NCBI RefSeq assembly: GCF_014898055.3
Contig: NW_023605083.1
Coordinates: 89,993,721 to 90,057,720 of the forward strand
From: Talpa occidentalis
Lineage: Eukaryota > Chordata > Mammalia > Eulipotyphla > Talpidae
Length of the DNA: 64,000 nt
Direction: 5' to 3'
Shown: positions 1 to 11,054 of the stretch, piece by piece
Layout of the letters: each line of letters starts with the position of its first letter
Position numbering within the stretch: the first letter of the stretch is position 1
Program-made: the position numbers and the translations under genes
Notes under the pieces: model-generated
What the model was told of the DNA's origin: nothing
What the model saw: the letters and a program-made list of their open reading frames with translations, nothing else
The model's database searches: none

Positions 1-1360
1 ATGACAAGCTACCAAATTTTACTTCAATTTAGATTTTTGGGAAGCTTTGCCAAAAATATAGAAAACAGCAACAACATGTGACTCAGTAGGAAAGACAAAA
101 GTACCTTTTATACTAGTAGTTTTTTTTAAATAAACACATTTAAACAGAGTAAATTATTAATACTTAGCATTATAAATTTAAGGCTTATATGTTTTGAATT
201 ATAAGATTTGAACTAGTTTATCAAGAATTTTGGACTGCGATCTCAAAATTTGTTTCTATGAGAATTTATATAGGCACCATTTATAATTTGTCCTCCGGAG
301 GTAAAAAACAAAACAAAACAAAGAGTTACAAACAGACACAAACAGACACAGAGATCTCTTAATATTCATTTAAAACTTTGGCCATGTGCATAAATTTTAA
401 GAGATAATTATTTTATCAATATTTGTGAAGACACTGAGAAATCTTTATTGATTTAATTTCAATTCTATAACAACTCTTTTAGATCAACCATACTCTAAAT
501 TTGTATTTTTAAGAGTGACTCTGGCTTTGAAGAAGCCATGCACAGAGAATTTACATTAGTATTTTAAGACCAAAAAAAAAGAAAAAAATCCCTTTAAAAT
601 TGTAAAAGAACCTTCATAAAACGTCTCAAACAACCTAGTTTTTGAGATGCCTTAGCTTATCATTTATGTTTAATATTCTCATTTACCAAGTTTTTTATAC
701 ACTTTTATATTAAGAAGGTTTTTAATGAGTTAAAAGCTAAAATCTTTACATAAAATTAGTGTCTAATCTTAATTATTATTAAAGACCACAACATTTAAGG
801 CAGTTTTTATTAACATTTTTAGATAAGAAAATATTTTGGAGTTTATATTTTTAAGAAATGATCCTTAGGCTTTAAGTTGTTACTGTTTTATCTCACTTAG
901 AACAAGCATATTTGTAAGACAAAAAATGAACACTATTATCTGAGGTCAGGAGAAGAGGTAAATTTTTACAGTCTGCCCGTTTTTAGGCTTTAATCAAAAT
1001 CAGAGGTTTAGAACTTAGCTCAAAAAAGTTTGTATTTTCACTTTATATTTTTACCAGGTTAATTTGTTTTAACAAGAAACTCAACATTTTACAGGCCCAA
1101 TAAGTAAATTTAAAAGCTTTTACTCAACCAATAAGCATTTTGTAGGAGATACAGGGAAATACAATTTTTTACCTATAGAACAGGCCAGAATGGTATTTTA
1201 AGGTGGACAAAAGGAGAGTTCAGTCCTCCACAACAGGAAGGCAGTAGAGACCTGCCAGTGATCTCAACACTGGAGAAAAGTCCAGGCAGCTGCTTGCTGA
1301 GACCAGGGGCAGCCCCCACCTTTCCACTGCAGTGGGTTTATACTATTTTAATAAAAACAT
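1..1360 (-). mobile_element. AT-rich interior of a class II-like ERV, minus orientation
   Basis: This stretch is very A+T-rich and has no usable reading frame. Read on the minus strand it follows the same order of short blocks as 45.35-46.23 kb, and its left end matches 3.60-3.80 kb in inverted orientation. In both the 45 kb copy and this one the AT-rich block directly follows a short gag matrix remnant, so I read it as the interior of a non-autonomous ERV family rather than ordinary intergenic DNA. The window edge cuts it. Assignment rests on internal repetition within the window and on the adjacent gag remnant. Confidence 0.55.
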
Positions 1361-1489
1361 TTTAGTCTCATATAGTCATATTATAACCATTTTCTATGAC
1401 TTCAACAATTGTGAATGAACTTTGAATAACATTTTTTAGAAATACTTTTTTTATTTTTCTTAAAAAGAACAAATGGCAAAACTCTAGTG

Positions 1490-1813
1490 TCAGCAACCCT
1501 GGCCTCCTCCCCAATAAATTAACAGGAAAAGCTTGAAGCATTTCTCCCTCCATTTATAAGACCATGTCACATTGTCTCGTACCCATTCCCAAGTTTTTAT
1601 ATCCAGCAACCCACCCTCTGAGAACCACGGGTTATATTTTTCTACTACTGTTAAACATTCTAGAATCTGGCTATGGGGTATTTTTGCCCTGTGGTGAGAA
1701 AGCAGATGCTGCAGAAGCAAAGCAAAAGCAGAAAGCCTTGAAGAAGATCGCCCCATCTGGAATTCCCCACCTCTACTCACATCCTTCTGTGGAGTCGCGA
1801 CCGCTCCCATCAC
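1490..1813 (-). pseudogene. gag matrix remnant, class II (betaretrovirus-like) ERV
   Basis: A minus-strand frame of about 107 codons contains a stretch resembling the matrix domain of betaretroviral Gag, with the motif YNPWFSEGGLLDIKTWEWVR. The HERV-K/MMTV group has an equivalent 'CPWFPE.GTLD.K.W' pattern. Only the N-terminal matrix part is present. The frame then runs into AT-rich non-coding sequence, so no capsid, protease or polymerase follows. A second copy of the same remnant lies at 45.11-45.34 kb on the plus strand. Family assignment is from motif recognition only. Confidence 0.6.
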
Positions 1814-2312
1814 CTCATCACTTCAGTGGGAGGTTTCTCCTTCAGGTCCCTGTAAGGGTGCCACTTGTGAGCCTCAAGTGGGCTCTGAAACCTGGGATGC
1901 TGGTCGTGAAGGACCCACCAGACAGGAGACTACTGTCAGCTGCAAGCAGTGATTCTCTATTTTTCTCAGCATGGTTTCATGGGAATTGTGAACAAGGACA
2001 TCTGCGTTTATCGTAAGTCAGAGAAAGCAAAACAACCTTGCCTTGCACGCAATGTGCGTGAGCTCATACACACCATGTATGGGCGCCCTTGGTATTATCG
2101 GACATGCCTGTCCTTGTGAGCCTCTGTTGCTAAGTTACAACCGAGGAGACTTCCAAGGACGAAGCAAGTTGGGGGCGTCCCTCCCAGGCGGTTTTCCACC
2201 CTGGCACACACAAGTTTTCTCAGCGTTTCAGTCAGCCCTTTCCCTTGCCGTCCTCAGGTCACCTCTCGATCATCCTCATGCAACAATAACCTTCAGGGTG
2301 TGCGTGTGTGTA

Positions 2313-2350
<38 letters not shown>

Positions 2351-2639
2351 GTGGGGTGGGGTATGTGTATGAAATCACCACAGCTGTGGAGATAGATTGG
2401 GCTTTACCTGTGGTTCCGTTGACAAGTCGTATGGCTGAACGGTGACTGGACTTGTCAAAATCTCTGAGAAGGGACAGCCAGGAAAGCATCTCTGTGTCTC
2501 CCCTTCCCTTGCTGCAACATCAAATATAATTGGAGGGATTTGGAGCAAACAGATGGCCATGGAGACCATTCTTAAAAAAAAAAGTCAGGGGTGGGGGGAA
2601 CTGATAGGAAATTTTCTGTTCCACTTTCTTTAGAACCTG
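1814..2639. other. Unassigned stretch between two inverted ERV-derived blocks
   Basis: No gene recognised. The stretch is of mixed composition, with a TG/GA microsatellite in its second half. It separates the minus-oriented AT-rich ERV block on its left from the plus-oriented copy on its right, so it may contain eroded LTR or leader sequence. A plus-strand frame at 1564-2016 crosses its start but resembles nothing I know. Confidence 0.3.
2298..2348 (+). repeat. (TG)n/(GA)n microsatellite
   Basis: A run of TG dinucleotides with one interruption passes into a short GA run and then a G-rich stretch. It is simple sequence and probably polymorphic. Confidence 0.95.
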
Positions 2640-2872
2640 AGGGGCATTTTTACAAATATAATTTGAAAAATGTTTTCTTATCTGAAGGAGTTAGTTAAAA
2701 ATGTATATATTTAAAAGTAAATTAATAATTGATGCTCATGTTGTCAGAAATATTGGTAAAATAACTCTCTCTAAAAATTAGTGCAAATGGCCACAATTCT
2801 AAATGAAAGAGATCTCTGTGTCTGTATCTTTGCCTTTGTGTCTTTTGTCTCTGGAGGGTTGTTGTGCTAATA
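2640..2872 (+). mobile_element. AT-rich class II-like ERV interior, part 1 (plus)
   Basis: Short blocks here match 45.8-46.1 kb in the same orientation, including the 'gagatctctgtgtctgt' block followed by a short T/G-rich run and 'ctaata'. The block is interrupted at its right end by the L1 fragment at 2873-3602 and resumes at 3603 with the expected next block ('gcacctatataaattct'). Confidence 0.5.
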
Positions 2873-3602
2873 TTTTTTTAAATAAATTTTATTTTTATAT
2901 TCCCCATACAATTGCAACCCCCTTATTTTGACCCCAATCCCTCCCCTCCCCGCCCCCCACCCCCCATAAAGTGTCTCTGGTTCATAGTTGTTTGTTGATT
3001 TTGATTTTCACTTTCTTATAGTTATTCATTTTCCTGGTCCCTTATTTAAGTTTTCTAGATTCTTGCTATGAGTGAGACCATCCAGTATTTTTCTTTTTCT
3101 TTCTGGCTTATTTCGCTGAGCATGATCCCTTCCAGCGCCATCCATATTGCTGCAAATTGCATGTGTTTATCTTTTTTGAATGCTGAGTAATATTCCATGG
3201 TATATATGTACCACATCTTCTTGATCCAGTCATCTATTTTTGGGCATTTGGGTTGTTTCCAAAACTTAGCTATTGTAAACAGTGCTGCTATAAACATAGG
3301 GGTGCAGGTGCTCTTTGGAATTGATGTTTCTGTGTCCTTTGGGTAAATACCTAGGAGTGAAATTGCTGCATCATATGGAAGCTCTATGTTTAGTAGGTCC
3401 AGAAATCTCCACACAGCTCTCCATAGTGGTTGGAGCAGTTTGCACTCCCACCAACAGTGCAGGAGAGTTCCTTTTTCTCCACATCCTCGCCAACATTTGT
3501 TGTTGCTAGTTTTTTTAATATGTACCATTCTCACTGGTGTAAGATGGTATCTCATGGTAGTTTTGATTTGCATTTCCCTGATTACAAGTGATGTTGATAA
3601 AT
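2873..3602 (-). mobile_element. 5'-truncated L1, antisense (ORF2 C-terminus and 3'UTR)
   Basis: The left end is the L1 3' untranslated region, starting with a T-rich stretch. Minus-strand frame 3055-3573 encodes the ORF2p C-terminal region, including the cysteine-containing segment '[20 protein letters not shown]' and '[15 protein letters not shown]'. The element stops inside ORF2, which is ordinary 5' truncation. A near-identical stretch occurs in the L1 at 35.96-36.66 kb. It inserted into the AT-rich ERV interior, whose two halves flank it. Confidence 0.93.
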
Positions 3603-4546
3603 AGCACCTATATAAATTCTAATAGAAGAGAACCCAAATTTTGAGATCACAATCTAAAATTTTTGGTAAACATAAATTAGTTCAAAATGTAATGGTTTAA
3701 TTAAAGCATGCATGTCTTAAATTTTTAATGTTGGGCATTAATAATTCTGTTATATGTTTAAATGTGTTTATTTAATAAAAAAAACCTCTGGTATATAAAA
3801 TTGTTTAATTCGTAACTGAACTTCTTATCCTAAGAAAAACTAAAGCTACACTTGGTATCTCTGTCTTAAATCTGTTCTTTTTATCATTATTTATATGGTG
3901 GTATATATCTCCTATAAAACTATGGATCTACTAAGTTTAATAATGAAAATTTGTTGACTACTTAATGAGCTTTTAGTATATTTTTGCTTCTTATTGTAGG
4001 AAAACTAAACTTTATTGTCATCACCTAAAAAAATATAAAACATATGTTTACGTATGAGTTATCCATTACAAAGGAATAATAGCAGAACAGCTTTTACAAT
4101 GTCTTATAGTAGAAAATGTGAGGTTGACCTGTTAATTAGCTGAAGTTATGTTGGGACAAGGCCTCAGTGTTGACTAAAAGTTTCAGGGAGTGACTGATGA
4201 ACTTTCTCTGGCCAAGAGCCTGACTTGTGTCCCCCAGGTGACCAGATGACCTCTTGGGAGTCTGCTTCTATACTCCCTGCTTGCTTTACTGTGCGAATGT
4301 GCTCCTGTTGGGGCAATGGATGCTCTATTGCCTTATTGCTTGGGGGGAGGGAGGGGGTGACTCAGACTTTGGAAAAAGATCTCCTCTGGGCCTGTGGGCA
4401 TAAATAAAGATAAAATTCTGCCATAACAGTCTTATAATCTAAAAATTAAAAATTAGAATGTTGTAATTCTAAATGCAAATAAAGTGTGGTGTATTAAGAA
4501 ATATATTTAAAACAGATATAAAGGTCTTGGAAAATCTAGTGTCAAA
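3603..4546 (+). mobile_element. AT-rich class II-like ERV interior, part 2 (plus)
   Basis: Continues the ERV block interrupted by the L1. The first 200 nt match 46.11-46.23 kb and, inverted, positions 1-300. A less AT-rich part (4.16-4.42 kb) contains AATAAA near 4.40 kb and could be LTR-derived, but I did not find both LTR ends. No coding capacity is seen. Confidence 0.4.
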
Positions 4547-4562
4547 ACAAAATGGCTATCTT

Positions 4563-4600
4563 TTTTTTTTAAAGAAGGATATATATATATATATATACAT

Positions 4601-4653
<53 letters not shown>

Positions 4654-4904
4654 CAGATAGATTATACAATAGCTGGGGTAAAGGCCAGAGGCGCGGGAGG
4701 GTGAGAGGATTCACCTGAGACAGAGAAGGGAGCAGAACAGTCAGAAAGACTGAAGTACACTGCTGAGGGGAGCAGCGGGCACAACAGGAGAAGTCTGCTG
4801 TGCCATGTGAGATTCTCCCTGGCCGGCTGGAACTGAACCAGCACTGCAGAGCCTGCGGACAGCTTCACAGCTCTGCTCTCAACCTGCTGTGCCACCAGGA
4901 AGGC
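4563..4904 (-). mobile_element. tRNA-derived SINE (Rhin-1-like), antisense, expanded tail
   Basis: This is an antisense SINE whose head carries the tRNA-like A and B boxes. It is flanked by a near-perfect 16-bp target-site duplication, acaaaatggctatctt, at 4547-4562 and 4905-4920. Its A-tail has turned into an (AT)n and (GATA)n tract. Confidence 0.92.
4604..4664 (+). repeat. (GATA)n microsatellite in a SINE tail
   Basis: About thirteen GATA units with one GACA interruption grow out of the SINE tail at 4563-4904. Preceding AT repeats suggest stepwise slippage from the original A-rich tail. Confidence 0.95.
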
Positions 4905-4920
4905 ACAAAATGGCTATCTT

Positions 4921-5173
4921 GAAAAAAAAAAGGTACAAAATAGAATGAAAAAAAGTGTTAAAGGTCTGAGAGAGGTATCTTAAGAAAATGCTATGTGCTA
5001 GAATGACTTGCTTTAAAAATATTTAAGTTTATTATCAGTAGTGTACTTATGAAAAACCAAATGTTAATTTCTTTTTTCATTTGCAGTAAAGGCTCAAGTA
5101 TTCTTAAACTGCATTCACTGGTTCTTGATGACAAATTAAAAATTGTTTAGGCTATCTACAATCTTGGTTCTCT
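4921..5173. other. AT-rich ERV-like sequence between SINEs
   Basis: AT-rich sequence like the preceding ERV interior, with no open frame of note and no recognised gene. Confidence 0.35.
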
Positions 5174-5174
5174 C

Positions 5175-5449
5175 TCTTTTTTTTTTTTAAGATTTATTTA
5201 TTTATGCATACAAAAACTGGGATACAGACCAGAGGTGTGGGGGGGTGAGAAGATTCACCAGAGACAGAGTGGGGAACAGAATAGGTGGATTGACTGAAGT
5301 ACACTGCTGAGGGGAGCAGCGGGTGAGTCAGCAGAGGTCTGCTGCGCCATGTGGGTATCTCCCTGGCTGGGGATCAAACTTGTGCTGCGGTGGCTGTGGA
5401 CAGCTTCATAGGTTGTGTCTTAACCCTTTGTGCCACTAGGGAGGTACCC
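5175..5449 (-). mobile_element. tRNA-derived SINE, antisense
   Basis: Full SINE in antisense, with its (AAAT)n tail read as T-rich at the left. Flanking duplications of about 15 bp (caatcttggttctct and caatctttgttctct) differ by one base. Confidence 0.92.
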
Positions 5450-5465
5450 CAATCTTTGTTCTCTT

Positions 5466-5998
5466 TTATACTCATATTTGGTTAACTGAAAAATATAGTC
5501 CTGTCAATATTGTTGAACATTGTAAAAATATAACTACTTAAAAAAAAAAAAAAACCTCTGGTTATCACTCTGGGTAATTTGTGTTGTTTATAGAAATCTG
5601 TATCTATTTATTAAGCCTGTCAAAAAAGTTTTCTTAAAGTCAAATTTCAAAAATAGTAAAGTTTTTGATCAGTAAAATGACTTGATGTGTCTTAGGACTC
5701 TTAAATTATATTCCCTTGTAGGAAAATGCTTAAACACATTGGACCAATCTAGAGATTTTAAAACTTCATAGAAAAAAAAATTGTCATTGAGGGGGAAAGT
5801 TATGCCTTTTCAGCATATATAAAAATTGATTAAAGTGTTCTAAAATATATGAGATTTTTAAAACATAGTATGTTCTGGTATAATATTATTGTATGATTCT
5901 GATTATTCTGAAATATATATGTGTGTGTGCGTGTCTCAAAACTGAGCAAACATCCTTGTCTTTTGCCTTAAACCATACTTTTAGATATGGTCATTTTC
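5466..5998. other. AT-rich ERV-like sequence, no gene
   Basis: Continues the AT-rich ERV interior style of 3.6-4.5 kb. Many A and T homopolymers are present, with no coding potential and no recognised motif. Confidence 0.35.
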
Positions 5999-6014
5999 AA
6001 GTTTTTGTTATTTC

Positions 6015-6278
6015 CATGTTTTTTAAGATTTATTTATTTATGCGTACAAGAACTGGGGTACAGGCCAGAGGGCGGGAGTGAGAGGATTCAGCAGAGACAG
6101 AGTGGGAAACAGAACAGGCAGATCTACTGAAGTACACTGCTGTGGGGAGCCATGGGTGAGTCAGGAGAGTTCTCCTATGCCATGTGGGTAGCTCCCTGGC
6201 TGGGATCAAACTCGTGTTGCAGTGGCTGCTGATAGCTTCATAAGTTGTGTCTTAACCCCTTGCACCATCAGGGAGGCC
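6015..6278 (-). mobile_element. tRNA-derived SINE, antisense
   Basis: Antisense SINE with target duplications of about 16 bp (aagtttttgttatttc and gagttcttgttatttc). It is the last inserted repeat before tandem unit U1 begins at about 6352. Confidence 0.92.
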
Positions 6279-6351
6279 GAGTTCTTGTTATTTCTAAAGA
6301 TCACTTACTGAGCTTTGTCTTCAGAAAACTCACAAAAAGAGGGCTTCCCTG

Positions 6352-8191
6352 GTGGCAGGGCACCCCTCTGAAGAAGCCTGCACCTGGTGCTCCCAGGCGC
6401 CATGCCCAGCCGGTGATGCCCCGATATCACGCACCTGGCCAGCCTGTGGAGGTGGCTTATGTGGGTGCTCTGTTCTGAATCTTTGCCTTTAGCAGGCCTG
6501 CCCTGAACCCTCCCATCCCCTGGCCACACCCCAGTGTGCTTTCCTCTGGGTGACTTCCTGCTCTGGCTGTTTGAGGCCTGTTCTCAGTTGGTGTCCCAGG
6601 GCCAGCTGAGATCTGAGGATGCTCTAAGCTCAACTCCCTGAAACCCCCATCTCCTGTCAGCATCAAAGCTCAAGGCTGGGACCCCAGACTCCAGGTCCAG
6701 GAGAGGGATGACTTAGAGGACACAGAACAGTGAGTATCCCCCACAACCCCTGGGTCCTCCCATCCCATCATGCATCCTGAATGAGCCCCCCAACCTAGAC
6801 TCCTGGTCTCCTGACCTTGTCCAGTGTCTCCCACTGCCCTGGGATCCTACTTACTAGGGCTTTTCTTACCACTCCCCTTCACCTTCTTCTCCCAACACCA
6901 CCTACTAGCAGGTTCCCAGGGGTGTGAAAAGCTGGGCTCTGAGTGAGTGCTGGGTGGGAGCTTACCAGGAGGGGAATGATCCCAATGGAAACTTGTGTTT
7001 GGGAGATGGTGGGGCCAAGGGTGAGCACTTTCCTGCCTGCCTGATGTTCCTCACCTCCCAATCCCCAGCCCTCCCAGTGAACAACAACACTGAACTGCAA
7101 CCAAAAACGAAGGATGAGCCACAGAACTCCAATTCTTCTAGCAGCACTGCCCAGGATGCACCCCTGATTGATCCCAGAGGACACAGGTTTTCTCCATCAA
7201 GTGAGTAGACAAAGTGTCTCCTCCGCCTTTTGTCAATCTTCTGCTCCCCCCCACCACCTCTGGCCCCTTGAGACCCACCCCTGAACCCTCCTAGACCTTC
7301 TTCTAGTCAGTGACTGGGGCACACACTATTCAAGGGGGGATCCAGGACCAGCAGAGGCAGCGCTTACAGGACCCTTCACCAGCCAAGTGCATTCCTAGCA
7401 CCCCATGTGCCCTCACCTGCCTGGGAGGGGTGCTCAGAGCCCAGAGAGGAGGAGGCTGACATTCACAAGGGCCCTGAGAGGCAGCAGGTAGGTGTCCTGT
7501 CAGCTCTCACAGAGACAATGGCCTGGCCTCCTGGCTCCACCCACTCCCTGCTCTACCTCAGTGTCCCCATCTATGAAATGGGAGAGCAAGAGCCTGTGCT
7601 GTGGACTGTGTGAGGGTGAAGAGACCCCACGGTAAACACTCGGCACAGATCTAACACCCAGCAGGTGCTCAGTACACACGTGCCCGGCTTCTGCTGCTGC
7701 TGCTGCTGTTGCTCCAGCAATCCAGGGGGGTGGAGGCTCTTCATGCCACAGAGAGACCTGAGGCTCAGAGAGGGGTCGGGATTCACACAGAGAGGCAGAG
7801 ATAGAACCAGAACAGGATGTACATTTCCTGGGTCCGAGATCATACGTTTGTCCAGCAGTGTCTGTCTGGGGATTGTTTTCCCATGAACACTAGGAGAGGT
7901 TGGGGAGGGGCCTACAATGGCTTCGGGGGTGTCTCCTGCACTCTCTTGGAGACACAAGCACTGGGGGACAGAGCCATGGAACCCAGAACCACATTCCTGG
8001 GCAGGGATGTCTCCTGCACCCGCTGCTGCTTTGAGAAATCGCCACCCTGTTCCCTCCTCCTCGAGGCTCACCATTGCTTACCTCTTGACTTTTGTTCAAA
8101 TCTTGCAGATGACATGGTCTCTCATTTTGCCTTTGATTTGCATTTATCTGATGATTACTGATACTGAGCACCTTTTTGTGAACTCAGTCAT
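6352..8191 (+). repeat. Tandem unit U1 (truncated right by an ERV)
   Basis: First recognisable copy of the ~4.15 kb unit. It begins with the segment conserved in every unit (compare 16.0, 21.9, 44.2, 49.9 and 54.05 kb), then candidate exon E1, the MIR-derived block with the CTG tract (about 7.69-7.71 kb), the conserved 'ggatgtctcctgcacc' block and the start of the old antisense L1 scrap. An ERV LTR begins at 8192 and replaces the rest of the unit. Sequence left of 6352 does not belong to the array. Confidence 0.85.
7078..7200 (+). CDS. Candidate exon E1 of hypervariable exon array
   Basis: A candidate internal exon of 123 nt (41 codons) with a pyrimidine-rich acceptor ending ...ctcccag and a donor gtgagtag. 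It is open only in phase 1 (two bases complete the first codon), and phase 0 begins with a stop. The product is polar and Ser/Asn/Thr-rich, with potential N-glycosylation sites (NNT, NSS) and the run SNSSSSTAQD. Its flanks match the other units closely, but the exon resembles none of E3 to E7. I do not recognise a family. A Ser/Thr-rich extracellular stalk would fit, and a non-coding repeat cannot be excluded without transcript data. Confidence 0.45.
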
Positions 8192-8550
8192 TGAAAAGGT
8201 TCGGAGTCGAAAGGAAACAATGAGAAGTGGTTATGCAGTAAAAGAGGTTTTATTAGAGTAGAAAAGCAGGGCTGCTGCAGTCGCCAGGTGAAACTCTGTG
8301 GGGACAAGGTGTCACACCAGAGAGAGTCACGCCAGAGTTAGAGTGAACTGTCTCTTTTATCAGCCCTTTACTAGGTGGTGGGGGAATGGAAACCTTTCTG
8401 GTGGTTTCTAGCCCCACCACAAGTTTGGTAGTCAAACATCCTGTGACCTGCATGATGAAACTGACTCTGTGAAACTTCTTGCAGAAAAACAACTCCTGAC
8501 CTCTACCATTAAGGTCGCTGATGGAGGTGGGTTAACCAGGAGACCTTTCA
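8192..8550 (-). mobile_element. 3' LTR of ERV with Phe-type primer site
   Basis: On the minus strand this LTR begins TGAAAGGTCTCC and ends near CCTTTTCA, with an AATAAA-type signal close to 8250. A polypurine tract (aaaaggcaggaa on the minus strand) abuts it at 8551-8563, which marks it as the 3' LTR. The matching LTR start lies at 9686. It inserted into the old L1 scrap of unit U1. Confidence 0.75.
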
Positions 8551-8563
8551 TTCCTGCCTTTTG

Positions 8564-8861
8564 TATTATAGGATAGGGTGACAATCTCGTTCTCACTATG
8601 TCCTGCTGAGCAGGGTACCATTGCACCAAAACAGTTGTCCAGGAGTTGCTAGAGTCTGGGATGACACAGAGCAGTTGGAGTGGCACCTGTTGGCCCAGGA
8701 CAAAAGACCCATTGTGTTGTTGGTGTGCCAGCAGAAACAGGTTAACATCTAGTGATTCTGTGACCCTGGTACTCAGAGTGGGACCTGGAGGCCTTGGGAG
8801 AGATTAGAGCATGGAGTGTGAGATGAGGTGGGGGTCGGTGAGGGAGAAGGGAAAGTGGGGT
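8564..8861 (-). other. ERV interior, unassigned
   Basis: Lies between the polypurine tract and the envelope remnant of the ERV that starts at 8192. No transmembrane-subunit motif could be read, so the envelope C-terminal half appears lost or badly decayed here. Confidence 0.4.
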
Positions 8862-9350
8862 TTAAGGAACAGCAGCCAGTAAAGGCCTTTCCAGTGAGGT
8901 GCAGAGAAAGCCCTGTGTGGCTTTGAGGTCAGTGTGGGATTGGTTGAGTAGGGTTAGAGCGTCTGTAAGGATGTCTGTCCTTGAGAGGGCCTTGGGCCTG
9001 ACAGTAGTCAGTGAGTGGATTTGGGCTTGTAGCTGTGTCTCGGACTGTAGGATGGATCCATTATGATGGTCAAAGTAGTGCGAGGCAACCGGGTGTAAAG
9101 TCAAAAAAAATTATACCTTACCAGCTGTGTGGGTGCGGGGATAAAGGAAGACTTGTGCCCCAATCCCCATTTGCCACCTGGAATGCCAAGGATCAGAAAT
9201 TTTTAATGTGATGTTGTTTGAAGTGGATGTAGGCCCTCGGATGACCATAGACCCCTTGTCATTGGGATAATGGGATCGACACTGCCAGTGTGGGCATCCT
9301 CCCCAATATCCATCCCAGTTTTTGCAATAGTCTTTCTTTTGGCCATACAT
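8862..9350 (-). pseudogene. Broken ERV env surface-subunit fragment
   Basis: Two adjoining minus-strand frames (9111-9350, then 8862-9104) look like part of a gammaretrovirus-type surface glycoprotein. The first has a Cys/Trp-rich stretch (WDGYWGGCPHWQC) and an N-glycosylation site, and the second continues with 'LNQSHTDLKATQ'. The usual polymerase and most of gag are absent between this and the primer site at 9664, so the provirus is an internal-deletion derivative. Confidence 0.6.
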
Positions 9351-9663
9351 GAAGCAGAGGTATGGGGTGTATGTTTTGCTAAATGGAAGTCATCTGCGTT
9401 AGATGTTTTGGCTAGCCGGGTCTCTACAATGCGGCGGCAGCAGTTTCAAGTTCCCCTTTCCTGCCCCAAAATTGCTCTGGCCCTGACCTTACAGAGAATC
9501 CGGGTGGGGGGGTTACCGGAGGCCACTTACCCAATTGGCGTTGGATGTAGATGTTGGCACCGGCAAGGATCTTAGGCGACTGGAGCCCCAAAGTATAGAG
9601 AAAGAAGGAGAGAAGAGGAGATAGAGTCTCCGCACCCGAGGATGGGGTCCTTGGCCCAGCTCC

Positions 9664-9682
9664 TCTCCCAGGTTTCGGCACA
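9664..9682 (-). other. Retroviral primer-binding site, tRNA-Phe type
   Basis: On the minus strand the sequence directly after the LTR end matches the complement of the tRNA-Phe 3' end (GTGCCGAAACC.GGGA) with a few changes. This places the ERV in a class I group using Phe primers, as HERV-F does. Confidence 0.65.
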
Positions 9683-9685
9683 GAA

Positions 9686-9811
9686 TGAAAGGGTTTGGAG
9701 TCCAAGGGAAACAATGAGAAATAGATAAGCAGTAAAAGAGGTTTTATTAGAGCAGAAAAGCAGAGGCTGCTACAGTCACCAGGCGAAACTCTGTTGGGTC
9801 AAGGTGTTGAT
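9686..9811 (-). mobile_element. 5' LTR fragment of the Phe-type ERV
   Basis: Matches 8192-8320 closely (same 3' end of the LTR on the minus strand, with its AATAAA signal) and then stops at about 9811, where unrelated LTR sequence begins. The 5' LTR is therefore truncated. Confidence 0.75.
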
Positions 9812-10070
9812 GTCGTTTTTTGTAGTTAAGAGTGCAGAGTTGATACCGAACGCCGGCCTCAGTTTCCCTCAGCCAATAAAAGGAAACAGAGTTTGAGGAA
9901 AAGGAAAGCAGTTTAATTTGTCGACAAATGAGGAGGGCAGGCAGACTCCTGAAAGACCACTGTCCTGCTCTCTGGCAGAGTGCAGGGGTATTTATACAAG
10001 GGGGAGATGGGCAGGAGTCTCCGAAGGGGAGGGGGAAGGGGTCAGCACTGAGACGGGTGGGGTTCAGCTC
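9812..10070 (-). mobile_element. LTR fragment of another ERV family, left part
   Basis: Contains an LTR-like stretch with 'ccaataaaagg' and 'gcagtttaattt' and is interrupted by a SINE at 10,083. No partner LTR recognised in the window. Confidence 0.35.
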
Positions 10071-10082
10071 GTTGTTTCTTCT

Positions 10083-10353
10083 TTTTTTTTAAAGATTTAT
10101 TTTATTTATAAAAGAACTGGGGTACAGGCCAGATGCGTGGGAGGATGAGAGGATTCACCAGAGACAGAGTGGGGAACAGAACAGGCAGACTGACTGAAAC
10201 ACACTGCTGAGGGGAGCAGCGGGCAAGACAGGAGAGGTCTGCCACACCATATGGGTTGCTTGGAGGCAGGCAGGAATCGAACCGGCACAGCAGAGGCTGC
10301 TGACAACTTCACAGCGCTGAGCTCAACTGCCTGTACCACCACCGGGGAGGCCC
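10083..10353 (-). mobile_element. tRNA-derived SINE, antisense
   Basis: Complete antisense SINE inside LTR-like DNA. Target duplication gttgtttcttctt / tttgtttcttctt at 10,071-10,083 and 10,356-10,368. Confidence 0.92.
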
Positions 10354-11050
10354 TCTTTGTTTCTTCTTAAGGGAAAGGGGAAGGGGTCAGCAGGAGGGCG
10401 CCAGCTTGCTTCAAAGCCCTCTTCCTTGAGATGCAGGAGGACTTGTTATCTAAAGACAAACCTGTCAAACAAGTGGAAAATTGCAAGAAATGGGGAAAGA
10501 CAAACCTCTTAATGCCTAGCTAAGAGACCAGTCCTTTGTAACTGTATCATGTTCATGGCAGTATTGCAAACTGACCCAATAGGGCACCATGGCTTTTGGG
10601 GGACCTTAAGTGCTCCCCGCTTTGGAGTCACACAAACACACCTGATTGGAGGGCCAGATCAGGGTGCCCATTCACTCACACCTCCACACCACAGGTTACA
10701 ACAGCTCCCTCCTTCCTTAGGGAGTTCCCTGCCTGGAAGACCCTAAGGTCTCTTGAGAGGCAATCAGTCTCTCCTCTTACCCCTATGGGGAAGGCCTGAC
10801 TGGGGTCAGGGTACTGGGAACATACCTTGTGGGACAACGGGGCCGGGTCCTGCTCTCACTCAGCTCTGTTAAATCTGGCCTGGACAAGGTTGAGGGTCTG
10901 GGTAAAAGCAACCAAGTCTGAAACCCCTGGAGTTCCCAGTAGATGACGCTTTCCCCTTCCTTAGTTCCTCTCACCACCTCCACAAGTCCTCCTCCTAGGC
11001 CAGTGGCATCAAAGGGCCAACACATTTGGTTTTCCCAGCCAACCCACCAA
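10354..11050 (-). mobile_element. LTR/ERV-derived stretch, right part, unassigned
   Basis: Continues the LTR-like sequence interrupted by the SINE ('aaggggaaggggtcag' appears on both sides) and then becomes unrecognised GC-moderate sequence. No coding frame resembling a retroviral protein was seen. Confidence 0.35.
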
Positions 11051-11054
11051 TTTG

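Noticed and set aside
1564..2016. A plus-strand frame of 150 codons.
   Set aside because: Its first half lies opposite the gag matrix remnant and it has no recognisable domain; a chance frame is more likely.
6660..6728. A second possible exon per unit between 'ctcctgtcag' and 'acagaaca/gtgagtat' (U1; equivalents at 22.22, 44.52, 50.21 and 54.38 kb).
   Set aside because: The length is 69 nt in U1 but 68 in others, phase 1 contains a stop in U1, and the donor is poor or lost in U6 and U7. Conservation looks like the rest of the intron.
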